Shown here: in pieces, positions 11,823-23,660 of the stretch
Layout: each line of letters starts with the position of its first letter
How positions within the stretch are numbered: the stretch's first letter is position 1
Assembly: GCA_009602725.1 (NCBI GenBank)
Contig: WELB01000231.1
Span: 41,888 to 105,887, forward strand
DNA length: 64,000 bases
Direction of reading: 5' to 3'
From: Spirogloea muscicola
Taxonomy: Eukaryota; Streptophyta; Zygnematophyceae; Spirogloeales; Spirogloeaceae
The notes under the pieces: generated by a model
Databases searched by the model: none
Seen by the model: only the letters and a program-made list of their open reading frames with translations
Told to the model about the DNA's origin: nothing
Position numbers and translations under genes: made by a program

Positions 11823-13515
11823 GGCGGCGGGCGGCGGCGAGGCGGCTGCCGGCAACGAGGGGGGCTCTGGCTCTGACCCACCTGCGCCACCAGCTGCGGC
11901 GGCGGCGGCGCCGGCGCCGGCGGCGGGGACGGCCTCCAAGAGCTCGTCCAAGAAGAAGCGCAGCAGCAGCATCTGGGCCAAGACGACCAAGAAGAGCAGC
12001 AAGAAGGGCGGCAGCAAGTCCGGCGGCGCCAGCGGCCACGGCCGCAGCAGCGCCGCCGCCGACGGGCGGGGGCCCGACGGCGCCGAGCTGGTGCCGGTCG
12101 TGTACGCGCCCGCGCACGGCCACCACGCCGAGGAGGCCGACATGCTGCTCTCGCGCTCCGACAAGGCCGCCCAGATCCAGGTGCCCCTGCCAGCACCGCG
12201 CAGCTCGCTGCAAGGAGCCGCTGCCGGTCGTCTCGGAGGCCACGGCCCTGACATCGCGGCTGCTTGTCCGCGCAGCTGAGCGAGGACCGGCTGAGCGCGA
12301 CGGGGTGGAAGGGCTTCCGCATGGTGCGCGCCACGCGCGGCGTCGCCGAGGGCGCCTGGTACTTTGAGATCGAGGTGTGGTGCTGCCGACCCGACATGGC
12401 CCGCGCAACAACATGCTCTTGGCCTCGGGCGACAGCTGTGCGCCTGACCCTGGTGCTTGTCGGGAGGGCGAAGGTGGTGCACCTGGGCGAGTCAGGCCAC
12501 GCGCGGCTGGGCTGGAGCACTGCCGGCGGGGATGTGCAGGCGCCCGTGGGCTACGACAAGAACAGCTATGCATATCGGTGCGGCAGCTCTGATGTGCCCT
12601 GCACCATGTCCTTCTCGGTGCATGAGGCGCTGCGGGATAATAATGCTCGTTGTTGGGCTCTTCTGATAGCAGGGATGTAGATGGCAGTTAGGTACATATG
12701 GCGACGCGCACAGCGTATGGTGCGGCGTACGGGGAGGGTGACGTGGTGGGGTGCTACATCAGCCTGCCAGGAGGTGGCGCTTTTCTGCCGCCACCACCGC
12801 CCGAGTTTGTGCACAAGGGCATACGTGTGCACCTCGAGCAGGAGCCATCACCCAAGCAGCCCGTGCCAGGTGAGAGCTGGTCTGCTGAGCAGCCTGTCGA
12901 TGGGTTCTGCAGAAGCAAGCACACAAGCCCGTTCCGTTGGTGGCGTTCTGACTTCCTTTGCTAGTCCCCAAGGCCCATATCCGCAGCTTAGACATGTTTC
13001 CGTGACGACCATTGCTTGTTGATCTGGCGAGACACCAGGGAGCGAGGTTGTGTTTTTCAGGAATGGCGTGTGCCAGGGGACTGCATTCTGCGACGTACTT
13101 GGTGGGAAGTACCGACCGGCCGCCTCACTCTTCACTCACCCCAGCCAGTCTAAGGGCTGCACCGTCCGGTTCAACTTTGGCCCAAATTTCAGGTGCCGAT
13201 ACTAAAGCAGGATACAAGCTCGTTAAGCTCTGTTGTCGACGTGTTGTTGTTCCTTAACGCTGGTGGTTGCACTTGCGCAGGTTCCCGCCTGTGGACCTGG
13301 GCGAGAGGCCAGCCCCACGCCCAATGTGTGAATCTCCTGTGGAGGCAAAGCCTGGCCCAGAGGCAACAGCTGCGGTGCAGCTTCTGGAGGCCGAGAAGCT
13401 GGCTTCCGCAGCGGCAATTGTCTCTGCAGTTGTCAGAGTGGACCCTGCCTCTGAGCCTCAAGCTGTGGCTGCTGGCTCTAAACGAAAACATTCTGCTCGA
13501 CTACGGAGGAACTAA
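11823..13515 (+). CDS. ASH2: ASH2-like (TRAUCO) subunit of Set1/COMPASS histone H3K4 methyltransferase, 5' partial
   Basis: Nuclear core subunit of COMPASS, which stimulates H3K4 methylation. After a Ser/Lys-rich low-complexity stretch ([19 protein letters not shown]), the SPRY domain starts at [20 protein letters not shown] and continues as [10 protein letters not shown] (to about 12375). Next come [19 protein letters not shown] and YDKNSYAYR (about 12495-12580), [20 protein letters not shown] (about 12715-12775) and [19 protein letters not shown] later exon (about 13060-13195) gives [29 protein letters not shown] and [10 protein letters not shown], followed by [16 protein letters not shown] and a tail to TGA at 13513. 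These blocks follow ASH2L/TRAUCO order. The N-terminal PHD-like/winged-helix part of animal ASH2L is not visible, being in the gap or absent. Convergent with the rhodanese gene, about 200 bases apart. Confidence 0.92.
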
Positions 13516-13723
13516 TTTCAATATCAATTTGGAATCCTGCCAAAGCCCCACCTTCCGACTGCACTTCCATAAGGGCTTTGCAGTCTGCAAGCAAGCACTT
13601 GCAGAGACATAAGGGTGATATCTCCGACCACACATACTAAAGTTCATGCCTAAGGCATAAGCAATAAAGGGGGGGGGGCTCTGCACCCCAGGACAGGGCG
13701 TCTATTACTCCGAAGAGCCTAGC

Positions 13724-16404
13724 TTAGAGGAGGCCCAGCTGCGCAAGCTCCTGCTCGGCGGAGGCCCAATCGATGGCCTCCACCTCAAACTCCCGCGGCG
13801 TTGGCGGGGGTTCTTCCTGCATGATAACGGGCACGTGAAGCAGTGAATGACGATTCCAGGCTTCTGAGGTCGAGACAGACGGCCAGAAACGACCATGGAT
13901 GGTCAATCATGTGTACCTCCTCGTAGCTGTCGTACGACATGACGGCCGGGTCTAGCCGCCACCCATAAACGCCCTGCTTGTATACAAAGCACCTGGCAGG
14001 CAGCATTGCCACCAGGTTCACACAGCTGGCCAGCAAGTGCTTGCCCCCATGCACTGCAGTAGCTGTGGAAAGACGTCTGACCTCGAGTACCCGGCATCAT
14101 GCGCCACCTGCGCTGCCCAAGTGGAGCGCCTATTCGTCCTACCTGCACAATCCAAGCAGGAGGTCCAGTTGAATACTATCTTCACCTTTAGTGGCCAGAG
14201 CCTGTTCCACGTGAGCAAGTCTGCAGCAAGTCCTTAAGTCCCTCATAGAGCTCTGCATCGGCCACTTGGGTTGGCAGATGCGATGCCTGCTGTTGTCATC
14301 GTGGGCGTGGCAGCAGGCTCACATTGAAGGATGATGACATCATCCTTGGCCACCTTTGGGAAGTGGTACCGCTGCACCCATGCCTTCTCGTCCAAGGCGA
14401 GAGCACCCGGCCACTGATCAACTGCATGCAGGAGCCACCACCAACAACACCAACCCAGTATGCAGCTTCACGTTCTGATAAACCTGCAGGGCGGCCCGGA
14501 CTGCAACTTCAACTACCACCTGCAACCCCAACAGCAACTGCAATTGCGATTGCAATCGCAAACGCCATCACGCTTGCAACTGCAACTGCGTGAACTAGGA
14601 TCAGACAGGGTCAAGGCTCACCGGGGATGTGCCGAGACTGGGGTATGAAGCCGTAGAGGGCACGCTCATCGTGCCTGCGCAGGTCGATAAGAGTGGCGCC
14701 TTGCTCACTATCTAGCTGTCCGCCTGCCACACCGTCCGGGTGCAGCTTGCTCTGAGCCAGGAGGAGCGCCACTGCATCCCTGCCAGTTCCATTGCCCGGT
14801 GCTGGCCGTCAGCCCGACGCTCCAACCTGGGATGCGAGGACCCTGGGTTGTGCTTGCCCAGCTTAGCAAGTCACACTGAGGGACATGACCAGCAACACGA
14901 CCTGTTGATGAGCTGGGATGGTTTTTTGGCCAGCCCTGCCTCGAGCCTCGCAAGGCCACCCGCCAAAAAGCAGCACCTGCTACGCGCCACCACCGTGAGT
15001 AGCCAAGTGAGGGACCACCTGAGAAAGTGACTGCCTCCGATTTCCTAAGATGCACATGATAATGTGCAAGTGCCCTGTATATGGAACTCCGGTCTAATGA
15101 CTAAACCTGGTGAACCCAAGAGCAGTGGCACTCGCAACAGCCCGTTGCTCCACAGCCTCCTGCTCCGCCACAAATACCAGCAGCTCGTGCCCTCGCCTGC
15201 TTGGCTGCACCCCTTCCACCAGGTCCATCATGGCGCCTCGTCATCCTTCCATGCTGGCACCCAATTTTCAACACAGTCGGGCAATGCAGCAGCGCTCGTG
15301 CGTCGACCCACTTCTTCCTTGGCATTTGAGCGCGGCAGACGTGGCGACACAGACCTGCTTAGCGCTGCCAAAGCGCTGCTGCCAAGCAGCCTGCGACATC
15401 TGCAGGGCCACTCGCAGCTCCGCTTCTGCTCACGCATGCACCCGAAAAGACTGTGCACGTCAGTGTCAAGCAGTCCAACACAAGCTCACACGGCAAGCTC
15501 GACAATGAACAGCCAGTACCAACGTCCAACTGCTTCCATCTCCAGACCATAGATTTCGCCGGAGTGGTCACAGAGGAGAGCAGATGGTGGTCAAGTCACC
15601 TGGCACATTGACCAGGCCTTGGAAGGGCGCCGGGATCGCCCGCGCTGCAGTCCCCACCGCAGATCAGAGTCAGGGTGCAGGTGGCGACCGGACAGATGCA
15701 GCCGAGGCCCCTTGGCCGAGGGTGGACGTGGACCGAGGAGGAGGGGCGAGCATGGGTGAGCCTCCCACCGGCCTCCTTGGTGCGCACGTCCAGGATGCAG
15801 TACGGCGTGGGGTCGAGCTCGGCCAGCAAGCGCAGCGCCGCGGCGCTGATGCCCACTGCCGGCAGCCCCGTGGCCGTGCCGACCTTGGCTTCCCGCGCCT
15901 TCTCCCGCTCCGCTGCGCTACGGCGGCTCCACGAGGAGCTCAGCGGCGGAACCTTTGAGGCGGGCTACCGCCGAGCGGGGGGGGGTAGCCTGCGGGGCGG
16001 GCCAGCGCGGAGCGGGAGCGCGGGTCACCTTCCTGGCGCTTGGCGAGCACGGAGCGGAGCTGGCGCACGCCCCAGGCGACGATCGCGAATTGGATGAGGA
16101 AGGTGATGGAGCCGCCGACGTTGGAGATGCGCAGGCCCCGCGCGCCGCCGCGCTCCGCCCCGCCGCCCTCCCCCTCTGCCGCCGCCCGCTCGCCATGCCG
16201 CGCCGACGGCTGAGCAGATGAGCTCGCCGGCGTGACGGCCGGGAGGGGGCCGCCCGAGCTGCCGGTGCTGAGCGCCCCGCCTGAGGAGCAGCGGGAATTA
16301 GTACCCGAGTCGGCGGCGCCGGGGCGGCCGAGCGGCTTGGCCGGCGCGGCGTGGTCGCGGTCGCGGTCGCGGTCGTCGTCGTCGTCGCCGCCGGCGGCGT
16401 CGTA
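13724..16404 (-). CDS. Membrane-anchored tandem rhodanese protein; first domain lacks the catalytic Cys
   Basis: Reading leftward from the N at 16405: a low-complexity lead, one membrane segment (ITFLIQFAIVAWGVRQL, about 16110-16060), then KVGTATGLPAVGISAAALRLL and YCILDVRT, the start of rhodanese domain 1. It continues as IPAPFQGLVNVPG, AAWQQRFGSAK and ELLVFVAEQEAVEQRAV; the active-site position shows VAEQE with no Cys. Domain 2 follows: GATLIDLRRHDERALYGFIP (ends 14622), then an exon 14421-14323 with KVAKDDVIILQ. Its last T joins GT of the exon at 14142 to make the catalytic Cys of CRTNRRSTWAAQ. Exons with CFVYKQGVYGWRLDPAV and EEPPPTPREFEVEAIDWA end at TAA 13724-13726. Domain 2 should be a competent sulfurtransferase. 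No start codon is found; it may be lost at the single N. A plastid or thylakoid location is only a guess. Confidence 0.8.
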
Positions 16405-16405
16405 N

Positions 16406-16640
16406 TTACGACGTCGACTGTCAGCTTGTCTGCAGCGAGCTCAGGCTCATGCGTTGCAACAGAAAGCTGGTCGAGCCTTGGCTGGTAGTTCAAGAGCTTG
16501 TCAATTGCCGTCCGGTATTCGAGCATCAGTTAACGACCTCTATATGCTGACTCGTGGTTACTGGGCGGGTCAGCTTAGCAGCAGGTGACGTGCATTTGTC
16601 AATGTGCTTGCCTTAGTACTTGGCCCCACATGGCCTCCCC
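16406..16640 (+). mobile_element. LINE 3' end, type C, upstream of AHA1
   Basis: Encodes the family C-terminus (CLQRAQAHALQQKAGRALA then DLYMLTRGYWAGQ; here the usual stop codon reads TGG) and a tail with ACGTGCATTTGTCAATGTGCTTGCC, like 37331-37450. It begins directly at the single N and ends about 75 bases before the AHA1 start, in the same orientation. Confidence 0.78.
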
Positions 16641-16714
16641 ATCTCTTAACACACGGTTTTCTTCTCCACGCTCCTCAACCCCACGCCCCCCCGCGCCTGC
16701 CCCGCCGCTCCGCC

Positions 16715-18910
16715 ATGGCGCGCCTGGGCGAGGGCGACGGGCGGTGGATCGTGCAGGAGCGCGCCGACGGCACCAACGTGCACCAATGGCACTGGGCCGA
16801 GCGCGACTGCCTGCCTTGGGCGCGCGCCCGCCTCGCCCAGCTCCTCGCCGGCGCGCCCGTGCTGGCCGGCGAGGGCGGCCTCTGGCTGCGCATCGCGCGC
16901 CTGGACGAGCTCGACGGCGACGCCTACGTCAACATCCGCAAGGGCAAGGTGCTGCACGCCCCCGCCCACCTCGCCCACCAAGGCCGCCGCCGCCAAGTGG
17001 CGCTCGCAAGCTCACGCGGCGGCTCCGCCCCCGCCCGCCCACCAGATCATCCCGGGGTACGAGCTGCGCATGCGGCTGGCGTGGGAGGGCGAGGCGCGCG
17101 ACGGGCAGGGCCAGACGCTGGCCCGCGCCGACGGCGCCGCGGAGCTGCCGTACATCGCCGACGAGAACGCGGGCGAGGACCCCGAGGTCAAGGTCTCCGT
17201 CAGCGACAGCGGCGAGGGTGCGGCCTTCACCAGCCTCCTCTGCAGCCCCGCGGCTCGGTGGGGCAATGGCAATGGGCGACTCTGCCGGCGGAGCAGCGAC
17301 CGCTTGACTTCCTCGGCGAGAGGCTGCGCACTGTGAGAGGGGTCTGCTCCGCTGCCCCCAGCACTTTGTCGGGGCAGCTCTAACAGATGCAGCCCTGGGC
17401 GGCGGTGGGCGTCGGCTGCAGTCGGCGCGCGGCTGCGGGAGGCGATGCTGAGCCGCGGCAAGGAGATCATCCATGCAGCGGTGGCAACGTTCGTCAGCGA
17501 GATAGCTGCAGGCGGCCCTGCCAAGGCCGAACTCGAGGCTGGCACGGCACCGAGCGGCTCAGGCGAGCGAGCAGTTTCGAAGGCCCCCACACCCGCTGAA
17601 GATATGGGCGTACAAGCAGCTAAACTGGCCTGAATCCACGTACTGCATTCGCTCACTGATCCCCTAGTCTCGTCTGTTGGGAAAACAGAGCAGGCGAAGG
17701 TGGTGGCTCCCATGGCGGCCACCGCGGCCAAGGGGGTTGCTAAGCCGGCAGCAACTGCAGACAAGCAAGACGTGAGAGGCGGCAAAGGCGAGCATGCAAT
17801 CTCGCTGACGGAGCGATTCCACTGCCGGTGAAAACTCAACTGACCTCTGGGCTTCAGATAGTCAACCGGCTGCTAAGACTCTGTGATTGGGGTTGTGATT
17901 GGGGTTGAGAGTGCCTGTCAGGCTTGAGATTGTCAGGCAGAGACCCCGTGCGAGGCAGCGGGGCTGCTCAGACAGAAGGCTGCTCAGACAGAGGGCAGGC
18001 CTCGTGCAGAGCAGAGGACATCTACGACGTGCTGCTGGATGAGCGCCGGTGGATGGCCTTCACACAGAGCACCGCCAAGATCGACCGCAAGGCCGGCGGC
18101 ACCTTCTCCCTCTTTGATGGCTCAGGTCATTGCGCTGCGCTTCCTCAGCTGCTCGTATGCAGGAAGGCGTGTACCCCTCTAGACATTGTGCAGCAATCAT
18201 GGCAGGTCTTTACTTGACTCGTCTTCTTTGTGGACTATGCCCTTGCAGTGACGGGAGTGAATCAGAGGCTTGAGCAAAACAAGCTACTCATGCAGAAATG
18301 GCGCTTCAGCAATTGGCCAGATGGCCAGTACTCGACGGTTTGTGACTTTCTTCTTGGGCCAAGATCTGTGCCAGTCGTGAAGATTATCAACATCAGCAAC
18401 AGGGCTGAAGGGACTCTGCCATTTTGAAGCACTTGCCATCAGATGCTTACTACTAAAATGCGTCGTCACGCGGTCGCTGCCAGTATCCGCTGTTCATCAA
18501 GCAACGCGCTGCTCGTAATGAGGCACAGTGCCTGTGCACTTGATAACATTTCGTCATATGTGCAGGTCTGCATGACCTTTGATGAGATCGAGCCTGGTGT
18601 GACTATTGTCAAACTCAGCCAAACCAACATTCCGGAGGAGGATCGGTAAGGAATTAATGTGCAAATGTAACTCACTCATCGGCATCTTGCTGAGTACTGG
18701 TTCAGATTCCTGCTGAATGAATGAGCCTGTGCCTGAGATTGCTTCCTCGTAAATCCTCACATGGGATGTGAGAAAGGAGAGCTGTGACTTACAGCATCCT
18801 TTGGCTCCTTGTCCAGGTTTGGCAACTCAAATGTACTGGAAGTGACTGAGCGGGGATGGCGAGACCTCATCTTTCACAGGATTCGTGCGGTTTTTGGGTA
18901 TGGGGTGTAA
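16715..18910 (+). CDS. AHA1: AHA1, activator of Hsp90 ATPase
   Basis: Cytosolic co-chaperone that binds Hsp90 and speeds its ATPase cycle. Exon 1 starts MARLGEGDGRWIVQERADG and contains the signature NVHQWHWAE and the RKGKV motif. The next exon gives YELRMRLAWEGEARDGQG and ELPYIADENAGEDPEVKVSV, typical of the Aha1_N domain. Then come REAMLSRGKEIIHAAVATFV and an Ala/Pro-rich linker (about 17430-17780). The AHSA1 domain follows: EDIYDVLLDERRWMAF and TQSTAKIDRKAGGTFSLFDG (18018-18125), LLMQKWRFSNWPDGQYSTV (about 18290-18340), VCMTFDEIEPGVTIVKLSQT and NIPEEDR (18567-18648), and the last exon NVLEVTERGWRDLIFHRIRA to TAA at 18908. Both domains are complete. Start chosen at 16715 because it matches the conserved N-terminus. 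Divergent from the rhodanese gene with a LINE tail between; convergent with the OTU gene. Confidence 0.94.
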
Positions 18911-19253
18911 GAGCTCTATGAGATCGACACCAGGGTCAAAGAGTGCGTTGGTTGTCTGATGCCAGTATGGCAAGCTGTCAAAGTGTAAGAATGAGGAAAT
19001 GGTTGTGGTACATTCAGTCAAAGTTGTGTCCTGGCATTGTGCCCTCCTTATGGGATTGGGACATAACAAAAAATTTGGAGTCTTGCAGTCGTACACAGCA
19101 TAAGCAATCTCATACCAGGTGATCCTAGAAGAATCAGCAAACATTGAATCCTCTTTCCCTAGCTCGATGATGTCTGCCAAGAAAGTGTATGCTCGCCCTA
19201 TACATCACATGTCCTTGACTTCTGTCAAAGACCATCAGCTGACACTCACATTT
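18911..19253. other. 3'-3' space between AHA1 and the OTU gene
   Basis: About 340 bases, no convincing exon, no LINE repeat. Short open frames here show no family match and are probably 3' UTR. Confidence 0.5.
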
Positions 19254-22200
19254 TCATGTCTGAGTCGCCTTGCCCTTGAGTCGGGTGACTGTCTCGAGCT
19301 GCACACCATCCGTCTCCAGCAGATAGCAGAGCATATCATCCAGGTGGTCACCAAAAATGCTCTGGGCCTCCACAACTCGTATGCGGCTGAAGCCCATGCT
19401 GAGAAGGGTACGGCTCGACTTGGTCATGCTGATCTCTGCTTCTTCCACAACTCTTAGAGCATCATGACCATCAGACCTTGACCCTGCACATGAACAGCAC
19501 AGCCCTTGTGATGTTTGAGATTTCAGGAAAAGCCAGCTCAACAGCTTGCTGCATGGTTTCCGAAGGACTGCAGTCCCAGCTCCTGCTGCTACTAAGCCCC
19601 TATTGCATCACACGAACATACCAGCACGCGAAGACGGGCCCGCACTTTCGAGTGCAGGCCTCTGTCCATCCTGGTGAGCCAGGAACTCTGCTCTGGAAGC
19701 TTCCAAGACTGCTCGCTCAATCTCCTGCTCTGTCAGCTCCACGTCCGAGTAAAGCTGGCCTTCTGCCATCAAAGCCTGCGTGTATTGTGCTATGACTGAG
19801 TCAGAAGCAGGCCAAGCAACTCTGACAGCCTTCACTTTGACCATAAGGAAGTCATCAACAGTAAGTTTTGAAGCAAACAGCCACGAAGCGAAGGCAGGAT
19901 GATCTTCTGAGCCAATACAAATACATGTGGAAAAAGTGAAGAGAGAAGCTCAACATAGGCAGCTGCAAGCAGACTCGATCAGAAGCGTGAGGGCCTGTAC
20001 ATTCTCAAGCATATGGTCCTGCTGAGCCTTCATCGCAGCCTTTACAGACTCCTTTGTCACATTCTGCAGGTCACTTATTGGAGCATTCAGAACTTTGGGT
20101 GGTTGTGCCAGAATGTCAACTTAGGTCATGAGCAGTCAGATCAGGGAAAGTCCAACGCTTCAGCAATAATTCAGCAGTAACAGCTGCAATGCTATCTACA
20201 ACTCCGAGTATGTAGACAGATGGAGACTCTGTGGAAGCAGTCACCAGCTAACACCTACCATCGCCAATTAAGCATCTGTTTGGTTATACAGGCTACACCT
20301 GCTAGTCATGTGCTTTTATGCAACCATCTGATGCTCCGCAGCCCTCAGAGCTCACCCCTTGCAAGCTGCCGAAGCCAAGACCAGCCCCTAGAGATGGTCT
20401 GGAGGGGTCCACAAGCGAGTTGTAGTGATTCCCCCTATGGTAGCTCAATCTGATTGGGGGTAAATCCGTCTCATAGCTCCCATGGAAGATGTTGATTGGA
20501 TCTGGCAGCACATCAGAAGAGATGCAAAAGAGAAATGTTACACTTACATAATCTCTTCTTCATGAATGACAATCCAATACCCTCTTCATTGTGAAAGAAA
20601 TTATGTATCTAGTTACCAAGGCTGTAGCAGTGGATGTGTATTGGTCGATTGAACAACTCAGCCATAGCCTGTATTTCGAGGTTGTTGCCATAGACCTGCA
20701 CAAGGACATGCTCTCCAAATGGTAAGGTTAGGGACGCGTACGCTTTTCTCATGCCAAAAACTGAATGTCAAAATAACATGCAGTAGAGTACTTGCATCAT
20801 TTAATTTTGCACATATTCTCGACCGTAAGGAGCACTACCTTGTCTCGTCTTTTTCGCTTGCAGTAAGCTGTAAAACTCTCTGTCACAAACTGAGAAAAAT
20901 GATCCCTTTCTTTCTCCTGCAAAGACAAGCAGAAACGTTGCAGCGAAGTCTGCAGCAACAAAGCCGGGTAGCCAGCGACAAACACACCCAGGCCAGTACA
21001 CCAAAGGACTCTTCAAAATGCTATCTTTCCATCGCTCGATGGAGCTGTGACATAGGTGACAAATTGCTAACCATGTAGTCAATGCACATCTGCCGCGCTG
21101 CGTGATGAGCTTCCGGCTCCCCGTACAGCTGGTCCGCAACCGCACGAAACAGGCAGTTCCCATCCTCTGCCATGCGCCTCATCTCGAGGCTCTTCACGCG
21201 CCGGAGCTCTGATTCAAAGTGCCTCTCCCGCTCATCCTGTACCAGAAACTTGTGCTCAGCACAGCAACTGCATAACCTTCCTGCAAGTTGCGCACCAGTG
21301 CCACTTCTCGACTGCGCAAAAGACCGCTGGTCCTGCGGTCTTTGACATTCATGGGGTGCCTCTGCTGCTCTGACCAGGGGTAAGCCTTTGGGAGGCACAA
21401 GCGAGTGTCCCATCCCCACGACAGAGCAGACAGACTATATGACTGACGGAACCAAGAAACACTCACTGTAGCATCTCGGCTGCCATGCAGGCCGGAAGGC
21501 TGGCTGCGCTGAGAGTGCTCATCGCCACTGTTGTATCCATCGCAGTCAGGGTAGAAGCGCTTTGACTCGGGCGACGTGCACGAGGGAGAGAACGCAGGTC
21601 GGGGCGCGCGCGGATGCCGCCGCACTGGCCCTGCTCGAGTGTTGGATGTCGACTCTCGAGCTGGTGAAGCTGCGCTCAGAGGACTCCCTTGCAGAGAGGG
21701 GAGGCTGACTGCAGGCCAGATATCGTCGAGGACACTACTGCATCAGTCAGTGAGAGGTAACCTGGATCTGACACCTGAGATCAAGCTCGCCGGTTATCCA
21801 CGATGGGAGAGGAGGCTGTCCTAGGGGCGGCCTACCATCAACGCCCCAAGAGCTGCAGAGAAAGAGCAGCTGAGGAAGAGGAGGAGCGATCTCAAGTGGT
21901 TATGACTTCGATGCGCACCTTCGGCAACCGCAGCAGCACCGACGAGAGCAGGGCCAGGCCTGCTCTGGTCCTCGGGCGAGGTATGCTCTAGCGGGGACCC
22001 TTTCGACCACTGCTGCTCTGTCCTGCTCCCAGAAGGCCCCGAGCTCAACGGCAGGGGCTCTGGCAGCTCGCGCAGCGAGCAGGCAGGCTGTGCGGCGGCC
22101 GCCAATGGAGCCCGCTGCTCCGGCAGGCGCAAGCCCTCGAGGTGCGCAGCAGTGCCAGCCAGCACCTCGGCAGGCAGCGCGGGGCCCGCGGCGCGCGGGC

Positions 22201-22336
22201 TCTCCCTCTCCTCCTGCTTCTGCTTCCCCTTGTCCTCGGGCCCTGGCAGCGCCCTCAGCGACGCCGCAGCGGCGGCAGCAGCCGAGGCGGTAGCAGGCTC
22301 AACCCCCGCCGCAGCAGGTGCCGGCGCCCTGTCCAC
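19254..22336 (-). CDS. OTU-family deubiquitinase, OTLD1/OTU6-like
   Basis: Cysteine protease that removes ubiquitin; the plant relative OTLD1/OTU6 acts on histones. A low-complexity N-terminus (22336 to about 21840) leads to FYPDCDGYNSGDEHS. The catalytic exon (about 21260-21040) reads RRMAEDGNCLFRAVADQLYG with the D-G-N-C motif, then EAHHAARQMCIDYM. Next come SQFVTESFTAYCKRKRRDKV (near 20860), YGNNLEIQAMAELFNRPIHI (about 20690-20630) and DPINIFHGSYETDLPPIRLS, YHRGNHYNSLVDP with the catalytic His (about 20505-20400). The C-terminal part matches plant OTLD1 order: DLQNVTKESVKAAMKAQQD (about 20080), ELTEQEIERAVLEASRAEFL (about 19750) and the UBA-like LLSMGFSRIRVVEAQSIFGD, ending near TGA 19254. 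The true start is uncertain: the frame is open upstream to a single N at 22393. A minus-strand LINE tail ends about 160 bases upstream. Confidence 0.9.
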
Positions 22337-22499
22337 GCAGGGAGCGGCCTGCGCTGGCGGTGGCGGGCCGGCGGCGGCGGCAACGGCGGCGGNAAGAGGC
22401 CTGGAGGCCAGCCCGAAGTGGAATGAAGCTGCCTGTCCAGTTAAGGCTATGCTGTGAAGGCCAGGCTAGCCCGGATGGCATACGGAAAAGACTGGTCAA

Positions 22500-22670
22500 A
22501 GAGAGAGAAGACGCGCGGGGCGCATGAATTGAAAGGGAGGCCAATTCAAGCCAATACATTGTTCAGGCAGAGTCGAGTGCAGACTAAACAATGCTACATA
22601 ATACGGAGACCTAATCTAAGGTACCTAAGATGACATTAGTACCCACGGGTGAGCACAAAGACGACGAGAG
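22500..22670 (-). mobile_element. LINE 3' end, type D, upstream of the OTU gene
   Basis: Complete type D tail in minus orientation: FVLTRGY stop near 22640, the GGTACCTTAGATTAGG block, ending in a GAGAGA run at about 22500. It lies just upstream of the OTU gene and points the same way. Confidence 0.8.
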
Positions 22671-22734
22671 CGAACGGAAGGTGGCGCGCCGTTCGTTGAC
22701 ACGAGAGGGGGAGACGAGAGTGCGCCGCGCCACG

Positions 22735-23090
22735 GAAGAAGTGGCACTCCCAATGGGGGGAGTGCCACTTCTTCTCAATGGGGGCAAGGGCTGCGAAAAG
22801 TCAGCCCAAAAAGAATGCACAAAGGTTCAGAGGGGCCATAGAGCGGTGAGCAGCTACAAAGGGGCCTGAGGATGCCATGGTATAATGAAGAAGAAGTGGC
22901 ACTCCCAATGGGGGCAAGGGCTGCGAAAAGCCAGCCCAAAAAGAATTCACAAAGGTTCAGAGGGGCCTAAGAGCGGTGAGCAGCTACAAATGGGCCTGAG
23001 GATGCAATGGTAAAACAGGGGGAGGATGGATCACTCAATAAGTACGAGTGAGGAGCCTCAGATCCGACAGACTAGCTGCCGGGAAGCACG
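22735..23090 (-). mobile_element. Two LINE 3' ends, type B, head to tail
   Basis: The right copy ends SDLRLLTRTY at about 23035, then the type B 3' UTR with GATCCATCCTCCCCC, a GGGCTGGC..CAGCCC hairpin near 22918 and CCATTGGGAGTGCCACTTC. A second, shorter hairpin unit follows at about 22740-22860. Confidence 0.78.
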
Positions 23091-23149
23091 GAGGGCCTGA
23101 GCGGCCAAGCCCGAGGACACATCCACAGCTGTGGATGTGCCCGGGGCGA

Positions 23150-23525
23150 GCAGGCCGACTTCACCGCCGCTGGCTCGCTAGCGCAGGTGCTTCGCATGCG
23201 CTTGTCTATATCCCTCCAGCGGTCCATGGCCCACGCCTTGCAATTTCTCTTCTGCATCTGCGTGCTGGCCGTGCTCTAGCTGCCGCCTCTGGCTTTCGTC
23301 AAGGCAACCTGCTTCCCGGCGACTAAGTTCTCTGACTTGCGGATACTAACTGGAGGTGACTTGCGGCTACTAACTAGAGGTTACTAAATTATCATCTTAC
23401 ATGGTCTTTGCTTAGTACTGTCTTCCAGCGCTTTTCGGACCTTGTCAACTCCTTCGGGCTGGCTGTTCACAGCCCTCGCCCCCTTTAAGAGAGCCACTTT
23501 TCTTTCTTGCACATCGCCTGCTGCA
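23150..23525 (+). mobile_element. LINE C-terminus and 3' UTR, degenerate
   Basis: Reads AGSLAQVLRMRLSISLQRSM in the family's final region, then FSDLRILTGGDLRLLTRGY with a small internal duplication before the stop near 23388. The 3' UTR has a hairpin at about 23456. One in-frame stop is present before the end. Confidence 0.7.
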
Positions 23526-23529
23526 TATT

Positions 23530-23660
23530 CAGCCTGCTTGATACGGGTCAGCAAGTATAGGACGCTGACCGGACATCCGACTACCGGATGGCAATGTTCA
23601 AGCGCTTCTGCCACTAACTAAGCTCGCCCAGCTTTCGGTGCAAAGCATGAGCTTGAGCTC
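23530..23660 (-). mobile_element. LINE C-terminal fragment, type C, degenerate
   Basis: Minus strand gives VLYLLTRIK and the HALHRK.. region typical of type C ends, with mutations. From 23660 to 23910 I see no further clear feature. Confidence 0.6.

Noticed and set aside
10879-12573. Long open frames through the N gap at 11445-11822 on both strands
   Set aside because: They are open only because N codons cannot stop. The real genes are ITPK on the left (-) and ASH2 on the right (+).
22735-23040. Treating the GGGCTGG hairpins as transcription terminators or riboswitches
   Set aside because: They occur in tens of copies at the same position within LINE tails, usually after a LINE stop codon, so they are part of the element.
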